Source: Mycobacterium intermedium (GTDB lineage: Bacteria; Actinomycetota; Actinomycetes; Mycobacteriales; Mycobacteriaceae). From it: DNA of 33,573 bases. The first letter of the stretch is position 1; each line of letters opens with the position of its first letter. A program made the position numbers and the translations under genes. The stretch is from contig NZ_MVHT01000078.1 in the NCBI RefSeq assembly GCF_002086275.1, positions 1 to 33,573 of the forward strand. The letters run 5' to 3'. The notes under the pieces were generated by a model that was not told the origin of the DNA, made no database searches, and was given only the letters and a program-made list of their open reading frames with translations. Positions 22,843 to 32,300 of the stretch are shown here, in pieces.

Positions 22843-22936
22843 TCTCGACGGCCGCGGCTGTCAAGGCTCGGCCGGTTCCGCCCGGGGGCGGCGGCAGCGT
22901 AGCGCAGTGGCGCACCCCTCGATGGGGTAAGCAGGC

Positions 22937-23992
22937 GTGATGAACACCTTGCGGTTGGGTTCCGAGGCTGTCCATCGCTTGGGCACCGCGTTATGGCCTA
23001 TCACCCAGACGTCGGTCGCCGCCGGTCTCGCGTGGTACATCACCCACGACGTGCTGCACCACCGGCAGCCGTTCTTCGCGCCGATCTCCGCGGTGGTGTG
23101 CATGTCGGCGACCAATGTGCTGCGTAGCCGACGAGCGGTGCAGATGATGGTGGGCGTCACGCTGGGCATCGTCCTGGGTGCCGGCGTACACGGCCTGCAC
23201 GGCTCCGTGTCGATCGCCATGGGACTGGCGGTGTTCGTGTCATTGTGCGTCGCGCTGCTACTCGGACGCGGCTTCATCGCTCAGGGGCTGATGTTCGTCA
23301 ACCAGACCGCGGTATCCGCCGTCCTGGTCCTGGCGTTCACCCCGAGCGGTGAGATCGTCGCGGAACGACTCTTCGACTCGTTCGTCGGTGGGGGGCTGGC
23401 CCTGGTGTTTGCCATCCTGTTGTTCCCGGCCGACCCGCGGGTGATGCTGCGGAACGCGCGCGCGGCCGTGTTGACCGGCGTGCACGACACCCTGATCGAG
23501 GTGGCGAGGATGGCCGAGAACCGCGAACCGGTCGCGCCCGAATGGCCGCTGTCCGTGTTCGAACGAATGCACAACGAGGTGGGCGGGCTGATCGAGGCCC
23601 GCGAGACGGCCGACCTGGTGGTACGCAGAACACCGCGCTGGTGGGGGGCCCGCAATACGATCCGCGCGGTCAACCAGCAGTCCGCGCGGCTCGGCATGCT
23701 GGTCAGCGGTGTCTTGCATGTGGCCCGCGCGGTCACCTGGCGCCTGAATGGACCCGTCCCGGAACCCCTGCGCATCGCGCTCGCCGAGCTCGCTGCGGGA
23801 ACGGCCCTCGCCGACGAGGATCCCGCGGCGGCTTCCGAACACGTCGCCGCCGCACGCAGCGAGGCCGTCAAGATGCAGGAATCGGCACAGAACAGGAGCC
23901 AGGCGGTGCTGGCCGACATCGTCTACGCCTGCACGGAAGACCTGCAGCGGGTGATCGAAGTGCCCAGCCACAAGCCAACGAGCTCACGATGA
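22937..23992 (+). CDS. FUSC-family integral membrane protein (Rv2571c-like)
   Basis: A 351-residue membrane protein. The N-terminal half has about five or six hydrophobic segments (TQTSVAAGLAWYI, APISAVVCMSATN, VGVTLGIVLGAGV, IAMGLAVFVSLCVALLLG, LMFVNQTAVSAVLVLAF, FVGGGLALVFAILLFP). The PFFAPISAVV phrase is characteristic of the FUSC (aromatic-acid exporter/fusaric acid resistance-like) domain. The C-terminal half is soluble and helical. Transport of aromatic or lipid compounds is possible but unproven. The start is GTG 22937 or the adjacent ATG 22940. It overlaps by 9 bp the convergent YjbR-like gene. Confidence 0.87.
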   Translation: MMNTLRLGSEAVHRLGTALWPITQTSVAAGLAWYITHDVLHHRQPFFAPISAVVCMSATNVLRSRRAVQMMVGVTLGIVLGAGVHGLHGSVSIAMGLAVFVSLCVALLLGRGFIAQGLMFVNQTAVSAVLVLAFTPSGEIVAERLFDSFVGGGLALVFAILLFPADPRVMLRNARAAVLTGVHDTLIEVARMAENREPVAPEWPLSVFERMHNEVGGLIEARETADLVVRRTPRWWGARNTIRAVNQQSARLGMLVSGVLHVARAVTWRLNGPVPEPLRIALAELAAGTALADEDPAAASEHVAAARSEAVKMQESAQNRSQAVLADIVYACTEDLQRVIEVPSHKPTSSR

Positions 23993-24400
23993 CTTGGCGA
24001 GAAACTCCTGCACCAGTCGCTTTGGGGCCTGCACCAGCCACGCCTCGGTGATCAGTTCTTCGAGTGCGACGGGATCGATCTCGGCCAGCAGGACCAGCAC
24101 CGCCGGGTAGCCGTTGAAATGCGGCGTGGTGAAGTACACGTCCGGTTCGTCGGAGATCAGCGCGAACTTGACGCCCTCATCCGAAACCCGGACCGCCAGG
24201 ATGTCGCCGGTCGGTATCTCCGATCCGGCCCGGGTCAGCGCCTCCCGGTCGGACTTGCGCAGCGGCCGCTCCCACGCCAGCAACTTCTTGCCGACTCGCC
24301 AGTCGTGTGGGGCCGTTTCGGCGGTGAGCGGAAGCCCGTTGACTATGCGTGCAACGTCTTCCCAGGTGGCCACACTTTCGATTGTGCTCCGTGTGGCCAT
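23984..24400 (-). CDS. MmcQ/YjbR-family protein (Rv2570-like)
   Basis: A 138-residue small protein of the YjbR/MmcQ fold. It shows the usual pattern VARIVNGLPLTAE, WRVGKKLLAWERPL, FALISDEPDVYFTTPHFNGYPAVLV, and a C-terminal helix (LEELITEAWLVQAPKRLVQEF). The fold resembles a DNA-binding CyaY-like domain, but no function is established. It is convergent with the FUSC gene, overlapping by 9 bp, as I recall for Rv2570/Rv2571c. An alpha/beta-hydrolase remnant on the same strand lies directly upstream. Confidence 0.87.
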   Translation of the reverse strand: MATRSTIESVATWEDVARIVNGLPLTAETAPHDWRVGKKLLAWERPLRKSDREALTRAGSEIPTGDILAVRVSDEGVKFALISDEPDVYFTTPHFNGYPAVLVLLAEIDPVALEELITEAWLVQAPKRLVQEFLAKSS

Positions 24401-24414
24401 TTAACGCTCGTAAA

Positions 24415-24620
24415 TCAGATCGCCGAACCCCGACCGGGCATATCTGCCGGCTGACCCAGCCAATGCAACAGCTCGTCGTACACCAACGGGTGGTTGAGCA
24501 GGTCGAAGTGGTTCAACCCGGTCAGCGTCAGCCCGTGGGTGGATTCGGTGCGTTGGGCCGTCCCCCCTCGTCAACGTGCGGCACCAGGGCCTACCAGACC
24601 CTTGAGTTCCCACTTTGTCG
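24415..24620 (-). pseudogene. Decayed C-terminal fragment of an alpha/beta hydrolase
   Basis: On the minus strand the frame ending at the TGA at 24415-24417 reads GLTLTGLNHFDLLNHPLVYD, then ELLHWLGQPADMPG. That is a convincing alpha/beta-hydrolase C-terminus with its terminal catalytic histidine region. Upstream, an in-frame TGA closes this reading just before ACGGCCCAACG. The neighbouring frame continues plausibly as LVPHVDEGG, so a frameshift is present; a TAG then closes that frame too. Nothing recognisable continues beyond about 24620. The intact gene must have been deleted. This explains the 286-bp gap between the YjbR-like and transglutaminase genes. Confidence 0.6.
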
Positions 24621-24686
24621 CCCTAGCCCTGAGACTAGACAAAGATGAGTGGAAGATTCGCGAGCTGAGACGTCAGGAGTTGACCG

Positions 24687-25640
24687 TTGCCAGACGCCCT
24701 GTCCGACCCCTTATCTGCCCCCCTTTCCGACCGGTCCGCGGTTCACCGCTACCGCGTCACACACCGCACGCAGTACCGCTATTCCGACGTCGTGACCAGC
24801 TCTTACGGGCGTGGATTCCTCACCCCCCGGAACTCGCTGCGACAGCGGTGCATCGCACACAAGCTGACTGTCGACCCCGCGCCCGCGGACTTTTCGACCA
24901 GTCGCGACGACTACGGGAACGTCAGGTCTTTTTTCCATGTCACCGAGCCACACCAGGTCCTGACGGTGACCGGCGACTCGATCGTCGACGTCGCGCCGGT
25001 GGCTGCCGGCCTGTACAGCACCGGCCCGGCCCTGCAACCGTGGGAGGCCGCTCGACCCACCGGCCTGCAGGGGGCGCTTGCAACCGACTTCGTGTTGGAC
25101 CTCAATCCGCCCGAGATCACCGACGCGGTGCGCGAGTACGCGGCGCCCAGTTTCGTGCCGGGTCGGCCGTTGGTCGAGGTGTTGCGCGATCTCGCGTCGC
25201 GCATTTTCCACGACTTCACCTACCGTTCCGGGGCGACGACGATTTCTACTCGGGTAAATGAGGTTCTGGCGGCCCGGGAAGGGGTATGTCAAGACTTCGC
25301 AAGGCTGGCGATCGCCTGCCTGCGAGCCAATGGCCTGGCCGCGTGCTACATGTCCGGCTATCTGGCTACTGACCCTCCTCCCGGAAAGGATCGAATGATC
25401 GGAGCGGACGCTACCCACGCCTGGGCATCGGTGTGGACGCCGCAGCAGCCAGGTCAGCTCGAATGGTTGGGACTCGACCCCACCAATGACCAACTCGTTG
25501 ACGAGCGCTACATCGTGGTCGGGCGTGGTCGTGACTACGCGGATGTGCCGCCGCTGCGCGGCATCATCTATACGAATTCGGAACAAAGCGTGATCGACGT
25601 CGGCGTCGACGTCGTGCCCTATGAAGGTGATGAGCTCTAA
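24687..25640 (+). CDS. Transglutaminase-like cysteine protease-fold protein (Rv2569c-like)
   Basis: A 317-residue protein. An N-terminal beta-sandwich domain (YRVTHRTQYRYSDVVTSSYG) of the type found before bacterial transglutaminase domains is followed by the papain-like core. The core has a Cys-His-Asp triad: C201 in REGVCQDFARL, H244 in DATHAWASV, D264 in GLDPTND. All three residues are intact. Such proteins act as amidases, peptidases or crosslinkers. The TTG start is supported by AGGAG 7 bases upstream. Its stop overlaps the next gene's ATG (TAATG). It belongs with the zinc protein, the ATP-grasp/alpha-E protein and the large transglutaminase in a cluster of the kind predicted to make or trim peptide tags. 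Confidence 0.9.
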   Translation: MPDALSDPLSAPLSDRSAVHRYRVTHRTQYRYSDVVTSSYGRGFLTPRNSLRQRCIAHKLTVDPAPADFSTSRDDYGNVRSFFHVTEPHQVLTVTGDSIVDVAPVAAGLYSTGPALQPWEAARPTGLQGALATDFVLDLNPPEITDAVREYAAPSFVPGRPLVEVLRDLASRIFHDFTYRSGATTISTRVNEVLAAREGVCQDFARLAIACLRANGLAACYMSGYLATDPPPGKDRMIGADATHAWASVWTPQQPGQLEWLGLDPTNDQLVDERYIVVGRGRDYADVPPLRGIIYTNSEQSVIDVGVDVVPYEGDEL

Positions 25641-26686
25641 TGCGTGATTTCCACTGTCCAACCTGCGGTCAGCGCCTGACTTTCGAGAACTCGGCCTGCC
25701 TGTCCTGCGGCAGTTCCCTCGGTTTTTCCCTCGAACAGATGACGCTGTTGGTGATCTCGAAAGGCGACGACAGCGAGCATGCCGGCGCCGTGCCGGCCAG
25801 CGACTATCAACTCTGCGCCAATCTTTATCTCGCCGAATGCAATTGGCTGGTCTCGGTCGATCAACCCGGCGGGCTGTGCGCGTCGTGCGCACTCACCACC
25901 GAACGGCCCAACGACAACGACACGGTCGGCCTGGCCGAATTCGCCCGGGCCGAGGCGGCCAAACGGCGGCTGGTGGCCGAGCTGCACGAACTCAAGCTGC
26001 CGATCATCGGACGTGACGAGGACCCCGACTACGGCTTGGCCTTCCGACTGCTTTCCAGCGCACACGAGCAAGTGCTGACGGGCCACGAGAACGGTGTCAT
26101 CACACTGGATCTGGCCGAGGGCGACGATGTTCACCGCGAGCAGCTGCGGGCGGAGCTGGACGAACCGTACCGGACCTTGCTGGGGCACTTCCGGCACGAG
26201 GTCGGCCACTACTACTTTTACCGGCTTATCAGGTCGCCCGAGTACTTGCGGCGGTTCAACGAGTTGTTCGGCGATCCCGATGCCGACTACCAGCAGGCGC
26301 TGGACCGCCACTACAACGAGGGCCCACCGGACGAGTGGCAGGAAAACTACGTGTCGTCTTACGCCACGATGCACCCGGCGGAGGATTGGGCCGAGACGTT
26401 CGCGCACTACCTGCACATCCGCGACACCCTGGACACCTCGGCATGGTGTGGCTTGGCCCCGGCCACGGCGACCTTCGACCGGACGGTATTGGGTCCCAGC
26501 GCTTTTCAAACCATCATCGATATGTGGCTGCCGCTGTCGTGGTCACTGAACATGGTGAACCGTTCGATGGGCCACGACGACCTGTACCCCTTCGTGTTGC
26601 CGCCGGCGGTGCTGGAGAAGATGCAGTTCATCCACAACGTGATCGACGAGGTCACCGCCGCCGCGCACGGGCAGGCGGTCGCCTAG
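25640..26686 (+). CDS. Putative zinc-binding metallopeptidase with N-terminal zinc ribbon (Rv2568c-like)
   Basis: A 348-residue protein. The N-terminus is a zinc ribbon (C6PTC9, C20LSC23), with a second cysteine group near residues 67-83 (AECNW, GLCASC). A metalloprotease-like HExxH motif is seen in RHEVGHYYF (H186, E187, H190), and the downstream YATMHPAEDWAETFAHYLH contains glutamate and histidine residues able to complete a metal site. No signal peptide is seen, so it is cytosolic. It overlaps the preceding transglutaminase gene by one base (TAATG). Its TAG stop overlaps the convergent ATP-grasp stop within the CTAG at 26683-26686. Its role in the cluster, perhaps processing of the product, is inference. 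Confidence 0.85.
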   Translation: MRDFHCPTCGQRLTFENSACLSCGSSLGFSLEQMTLLVISKGDDSEHAGAVPASDYQLCANLYLAECNWLVSVDQPGGLCASCALTTERPNDNDTVGLAEFARAEAAKRRLVAELHELKLPIIGRDEDPDYGLAFRLLSSAHEQVLTGHENGVITLDLAEGDDVHREQLRAELDEPYRTLLGHFRHEVGHYYFYRLIRSPEYLRRFNELFGDPDADYQQALDRHYNEGPPDEWQENYVSSYATMHPAEDWAETFAHYLHIRDTLDTSAWCGLAPATATFDRTVLGPSAFQTIIDMWLPLSWSLNMVNRSMGHDDLYPFVLPPAVLEKMQFIHNVIDEVTAAAHGQAVA

Positions 26687-29376
26687 GCGGGCATCACCCG
26701 GCGTTCGTCGGGCCCCCACAGTGGCTGCATGCCACCGCCGGGCAGCGTCAACTGCGTCGCGGTGATGATGTCGGACAGGTCGCGCAGCTCATTCTGGATC
26801 GTGGTGAGCAATTCGGCCAATTCCGACCGCTTTCCGTCGTCGTTGACCTCTTCCAGCTCGGCGGGATCGGATCGGCGCAGGTTGGTGAGGATCTCCTCGG
26901 CCAAGCGCTCCGGCCGTGAGGATCCCGACGAGCCGGGCAGATTCTTGAGGTTGGTCCGTATCCGGTCCAGCTGGTACACCAGCGACCTCGGATTCTGCGC
27001 GTCGAACAGCATCAGCTCGGTCACCGCAGCGACGCTGACCTTGCCCAGTGTTCGGCGTCGGTAGATGACCGACGATTCGCACGCGACCAGGGTGGCTTCG
27101 GTGATGGCTTGCTCGGCTTCCGGGCTGCGCACGGTGGTCAACGTGTCCTGCAGCAACGCGGTCAACCACAGGCCACGTTCGATGCGTTTGCCGATGTCCA
27201 TCATCGTCCAACCCACGTCGCGCACCATCGATTCGCTGGCCACGCCCGCCAGCGTCAGCATCCCCGCCAACGTCTGCGCCTGCGCCTGCGCCAGCACCGC
27301 ATCGGCCTCCGCGAGCGACTCGGGCGGATCGGACTTGTGCGCCACCGCGCGCTCCACGCCGGCCAGCACCATCCAGGTGTCGTTGGATAGCTGGTCGCGC
27401 ACCGCCCTGGCCGCCAGGGCCAGTCCGTCCACCGACTGGGCCAGCGACCCCGGCCGAACCGGGTCGACGGTCATCGACCACAGCGTCGAGGGGGCGACGG
27501 CGATCAGTTCGTGCTTGTCGTGATCCTGGTCGCCCTCTATGTCGGCGCCTTCGTGCGGGACACCGAGATCGGTTCCGGTGATTCGGCTTAGCGCCGACAT
27601 CAGCACCGGCACGCACTCGCTTTCCTCGGTGTTCTGCTGATGCCGGAAAACGTGATAACGGTCCCGGGTGGCGATGAGCAGACGCGCCATGTTCTCGGCG
27701 CGCTCGCCGTAACGTCCCATCCAGAACAAGTCGGACAGCACACGCGGGGAACTGATCGCCCACGTGCCCGCCCCGGTCTTGGCGGGTTGCACCACCGACG
27801 GAAGGGTCACCGTCTCGGCCAGCGCCCGCTCGGTGGGACGGACCCAAATATCTTTTGCAGCAACAGTTTTCAGTGTGTACGCGGCCGGTCCCGGTGCCAG
27901 TACGTAGCCCAGTCCGCCGATCATGGGCGCATATCCACTGCGCTGGGCGACCGTGAACAACCGCATGCCCACCGGCGCCGAGCTCAACACGCCCGCATGG
28001 TCGGAGGGTGCTGACGAGAACGTCGGCAACTCCTGGCCGACCCACTGCCAGGGCATGGCCTCGATACGCGCCCCCAACTCGGCTAGTCGCGCCGACGAAA
28101 GGGTGGGGCCGACAAACGTTTTCCCGCCCGTGGTGGATTTGATCAGCAGGCGCGAGAGGTTGGCCAAGATGTGTGAGCGTTCGTTCGCGATGCCGCCCCA
28201 GTAGACCGGCGCGGTCGGCAACATCGGAGCTTCCCCGAGCAGGCGTTCGGCCAGTTGCGGCAGGAATCGCAGCAGTCCAGGGCTTTCCAGGATGCCGCTG
28301 CCCAAAGTGTTGACGACGGTCACGGTTCCGCGATGCAGCGCCTCCACCAGACCCACCACGCCGAGCCTCGAATCGGCCCGCAGGTCCAGCGGGTCGGCGT
28401 AGTCGGCGTCGACGCGGCGCAACACGACATCGACGCGCTTCAGGGTGCCCAGCGAGCGCATCCACAACTTGCCGTCGCGCACCACCAAGTCCGCGCTTTC
28501 CACCAGCGGAAAGCCAAGCAGCGTAGCCAGATACGCCTGATCGAACGCCGTCTCGGAAAAGATACCGGGGCTGAGCACCACCACCACCGGGTCTTGCGCG
28601 ACGTCAGGCGCCGCATCGATCAGTGCCAGCCGCAGCGCTTGGGCGAACGGCGTCGTCGGCCGCGGGCCGATCCGCTCGTAGAGCTCGGGAATGGCGTGGG
28701 CGATGACCCGCCGGTCCGCCAGCGCATAACCGGCTCCCGAGGGCGCCTGGGTCCAGTCGGCGTTGACCTGGAAACCGCCGCCCGGCAGCCGGCTGACGTC
28801 ACAGGCGTGCATGAACAGCTGGTGGTGCCCCGGCACCTGAATTCCGTTGGCGGCGCGGATGTAACCGGGGTGGGCGAACAGCAGCTCCGGCGGCAGGATG
28901 CCCTCGAGCAGCACGCGACGGGGCCCGTACAGGTCGGCCAGCACCGCGTCCAGCAGCCGCGACCGCTGCACCACACCGGTTTCCAGCACGTGCCAGTCAT
29001 CGGCCGACAACACCACGGGCAGGGTGTCCAGCGTCCACTGGCCCGGCTCCAGCGAGTCGGCCTCGGTGTAGGTGATGCCGTCGTGGTCGATGAGGTCGTG
29101 CACCACGGAACGCAGCAGATCCAGCCCGGACCTGCCGCGTTCGCCGATCGCGTCGGCGAGTTCCTCCCAACCCGGCCGCACGTTCCCGTCTCGGTCGACG
29201 AACTCGTCGTAGCCGACACCCGGACCTTCACGCAGATCGAAGAGTGCTTCCTGGGCGCGCGCGCTGCGGTAGCCGGCCAGTAGCCGGTCGACGTCGTAGC
29301 GGTCAGCGACATGTGATGCGCTCGTGCCGCTGCGCGCTGCCTCCCTGAGGGAAGAGGCCATCTCTGCTGAAGCCAT
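26683..29376 (-). CDS. Circularly permuted ATP-grasp protein fused to alpha-E domain (Rv2567-like)
   Basis: An 897-residue protein. After an N-terminal stretch, residues about 60-490 are a circularly permuted ATP-grasp (type 2) ligase domain (VDRDGNVRPGWEELADAIGE, LFMHACDVSRLPGGGFQVNA, VVVLSPGIFSETAFDQAYLA, IANERSHILANL). Residues about 545-870 are an alpha-helical alpha-E domain (VLSDLFWMGRYGERAENMAR, LWLTALLQDTLTTVRS, LVYQLDRIRTNLKNLPG). In comparative-genomics work the ATP-grasp/alpha-E pair, often with transglutaminases, is predicted to form peptide or amide bonds. Elsewhere the two domains are usually separate genes, and here they are fused, as I recall for Rv2567. Its ATG shares one base with the stop of the large transglutaminase gene (TAATG), so the two are coupled. 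Confidence 0.9.
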   Translation of the reverse strand: MASAEMASSLREAARSGTSASHVADRYDVDRLLAGYRSARAQEALFDLREGPGVGYDEFVDRDGNVRPGWEELADAIGERGRSGLDLLRSVVHDLIDHDGITYTEADSLEPGQWTLDTLPVVLSADDWHVLETGVVQRSRLLDAVLADLYGPRRVLLEGILPPELLFAHPGYIRAANGIQVPGHHQLFMHACDVSRLPGGGFQVNADWTQAPSGAGYALADRRVIAHAIPELYERIGPRPTTPFAQALRLALIDAAPDVAQDPVVVVLSPGIFSETAFDQAYLATLLGFPLVESADLVVRDGKLWMRSLGTLKRVDVVLRRVDADYADPLDLRADSRLGVVGLVEALHRGTVTVVNTLGSGILESPGLLRFLPQLAERLLGEAPMLPTAPVYWGGIANERSHILANLSRLLIKSTTGGKTFVGPTLSSARLAELGARIEAMPWQWVGQELPTFSSAPSDHAGVLSSAPVGMRLFTVAQRSGYAPMIGGLGYVLAPGPAAYTLKTVAAKDIWVRPTERALAETVTLPSVVQPAKTGAGTWAISSPRVLSDLFWMGRYGERAENMARLLIATRDRYHVFRHQQNTEESECVPVLMSALSRITGTDLGVPHEGADIEGDQDHDKHELIAVAPSTLWSMTVDPVRPGSLAQSVDGLALAARAVRDQLSNDTWMVLAGVERAVAHKSDPPESLAEADAVLAQAQAQTLAGMLTLAGVASESMVRDVGWTMMDIGKRIERGLWLTALLQDTLTTVRSPEAEQAITEATLVACESSVIYRRRTLGKVSVAAVTELMLFDAQNPRSLVYQLDRIRTNLKNLPGSSGSSRPERLAEEILTNLRRSDPAELEEVNDDGKRSELAELLTTIQNELRDLSDIITATQLTLPGGGMQPLWGPDERRVMPA

Positions 29377-32300
29377 TACTGCTGCACGGTACGCACGCGT
29401 CGCATGTCGAGGATGCCCGGCGCGCCGACGTCGGTGAACATTCGCGCCTGCTTTTCTTTGATGGCGGAAAGGTCGAGTTTGCCGGGGGTGAAACCGGTTG
29501 CCTCGAAGCGGCGGGCGCGTCTTGATTCGGCTTCCACCGCGTTGACGGGCGGCTCGTCGTAGGCGCGTCCACCGGGGTGGGCGACGTGATAGGTGCAGCC
29601 GCCGCGCGATGTCCTGGCGGTCAGGTCGATGAGCTCGAACTGCAGCGGAACGTCAGTGGTGATGGTCGGGTGCAACGCACTCGGCGGCTGCCAGGCCTTG
29701 AACCGAACCCCGCCGACGTGGATGTCGGGGTTGTCGGTGGCCAGCAGCGGAACCGGATAACCGTTGCAGGTCACCACATACCGGTGCCGGTCCGCGCCGA
29801 TGACACGGACCTGGACACGCTCGACCGAGGAGTCGACGTACCGGGCGGTACCCGTGGCGGTGGACTCCTCGCCGAGGGTGTTCCACGGCTCGATCGCGCC
29901 GCGCAACTCGATCTCGACGCCGTCGAACACCGCGGTGCCGATGCGCGGGAAGCGGAATTCGGTGAACGGGTCCAGCCAACTGGTCTCGAACGGGATGCCG
30001 TTCGCCCTGAGGTCGGCGGCAACGTCGGCAATGTCGTGAATCAAGAAGTGTGGCAACATGTACCGCCCGTGCAGATTGGCGCCGTGGCGGATGAGCGGGG
30101 CACGCAGCGGCTGCTCCCAGAACCATGCCACCAGCGAACGCACCAGCAGCGACTGCACCATCGCCATTCGCAGGTGCGGCGGCATCTCGAAGCCGCGCAG
30201 CTCCAGCAGGCCGAGGCGGCCACGGGGACCTTCGGGGCTGTACAGCTTGTCGATGCAGAACTCGGCGCGATGGGTGTTGCCGGTGATGTCGGTCAACAGG
30301 TGCCGCAGCGCGCGGTCGGTGATCCACGGTTGTGGCGATGACCCCCCGAAGAACTGAGACAGCCGGGCAATTTCGGCGAAGGCGATCTCAAGTTCATACA
30401 GCGCTTCGTCGCGTCCCTCGTCCACCCGCGGCGCTTGGGAAGTGGTGCCGACGAACCGCCCGGCGAACAGATACGACAGCGACGGGTGTCGCTGCCAGTA
30501 GGTCAGCAGTGACACCAACAGATCCGGGCGGCGCAACAGCGGCGAATCGGCCGGCGTAACGCCACCCAACGTGATGTGATTGCCGCCGCCGGTGCCGCCG
30601 TGGGTGCCGTCCACGTCGAACGACTCCGTGGACAACCGAGCCAGACGGGCCTGTTCGTACAGCGTCTCCAGTTGCTGCCGTTGTTCTTCGAAACTTGCGG
30701 TTGGAGCGACGTTGACCTCGATGACGCCGGGGTCGGGGGTGATCGTCGTGGACTGCAGACGCGGGTCCGGTGGGGGACCGTAGCCTTCGATGACAACGGG
30801 GGTATTGTGCTGCGCCGCAGCGACTTCGATGCGGGTGATCAGGTCGATGAAGTGTTCCAGCGCGTCGGTGGGCGGGATGAAGATGTAGAGCAGACCGTCC
30901 CGAACCTCGGCGACCATCGCGGTCCTCGGCGCGGTGTCCGGCTCGACCACCACCGCCGCGGCTCGGTCGGTGTCCACGAGCTGCGAACGCCTGACGCTGG
31001 TCGGGTCGACCCCGAACGACGTCGGTGGTGGGTTCCAGCTGATCGCGTTCAGCGGCAGTCGCAGGCCGGCGGGCGAATCGCCCTCCGCCAGCACGATGCG
31101 ACCGCGGCGCAGGTGCCAGTCCGCGCTGGCCCAGCCGACGCCGTCCTCTCGTCGGTGCAGCGGCAGCACGTATGCCGCCGGGGCCGTGGTGGATTCGTCG
31201 AGTCGCGCCAGCAGCTCGGCACGAGCTCCCGGGGTGTCCTCCGCGAGGTCGTCGTCCGGGTCCACAGGGTCGCCCAGCGGGAGTCGTGCGCTGGCGGCCA
31301 GGCGGGCCAGCGGGTCCTCGTAGGCGGGGCGCACCTGCGTCGCCGGCAGCCCTAGGCCGTCGGCAACCGCGGTGAGCACGCGTTGCGCCGCGTCGTTGTC
31401 GACCGGTGCGGGCTTGTTGAGCCACGGGTCGGCCAGCAGCGAGGGGTCGCTCCACAGTGGACGGCCGTCGGTCCGCCAGTACAGGGCAATCTGCCAGCGC
31501 GGCAACGGCTCTCCCGGGTACCAGCGGCCCTGGCTGCGCTGCACCAACCCCTGCGGCGCCCACTGGGCCTTGAGGCGGGCGGCCAGATCCGAGGCCCGCT
31601 CGCGCTTGTGTGGTCCGTCGGCGGCCGTCCGCCATTCCGGGTCCACCTGGTTGTCCACCGACACGAACGTGGGTTCGCCGCCGATGGTCAGCCGGACGTC
31701 GCCGGCGACCAAGCGTTCGTCGACGCCTCGGCCCACCTCGCAGATCGTCTCCCAGGCCTCGTCCGTGTAGGGCGCCGTGACCCGCGGATCTTCGTGGACG
31801 CGCGTGACGGTGTTCGAGAACTCCAGCTCCGAGACGCACGGCTCGGTGCCGCCGGTGATAGGCGCCGCCGATGACGGGTGCGGGGTGGCGGCCAACGGGA
31901 TGTGGCCCTCGCCGGCGAACAGGCCCGACGTCGGGTCCAGTCCGATCCAGCCCGCGCCAGGGATGTACACCTCGGTCCAGGCGTGCAGATCGGTGAAGTC
32001 TGCGGCCGGTCCGGACGGGCCGTCGAGAGCCTCGACGTCGGACGCAAGTTGCACCAGGTAGCCGGACACGAACCGCGCGGCCAGTCCCAGGTGGCGCAGG
32101 ATCGAAACCAGCAGCCACGCCGAGTCGCGGCACGACCCGATCCCGGTGCGCAGGGTGTGATCCGGTGTCTGGACACCGGGTTCCATGCGCACGCTGTAGC
32201 CGATGTCGGCGTTGATCGCGCGGTTGAGCGCGACCAGAAAGTCGATGGTGCGAGTGCCCGGCGGCACCGTGAAGTTTTCCACCCACGCGCGCACCAAGTC

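Noticed and set aside
22878..22891. Palindrome CCGCCC-GG-GGGCGG as terminator of the nitroreductase-like gene
   Set aside because: Only a 2-base loop, no T-run, and such G/C palindromes arise easily in this base composition.
22899..22914. tRNA-like string GTAGCGCAGTGGCGCA
   Set aside because: It resembles a D-arm, but no acceptor, anticodon or T-arm follows within the expected distance.
30394..32286. 630-codon minus-strand open frame inside the large transglutaminase gene
   Set aside because: A +1-shadow of the true frame with Arg/Gly/Pro-rich composition and no domain; the true frame has the intact Cys-His-Asp triad.
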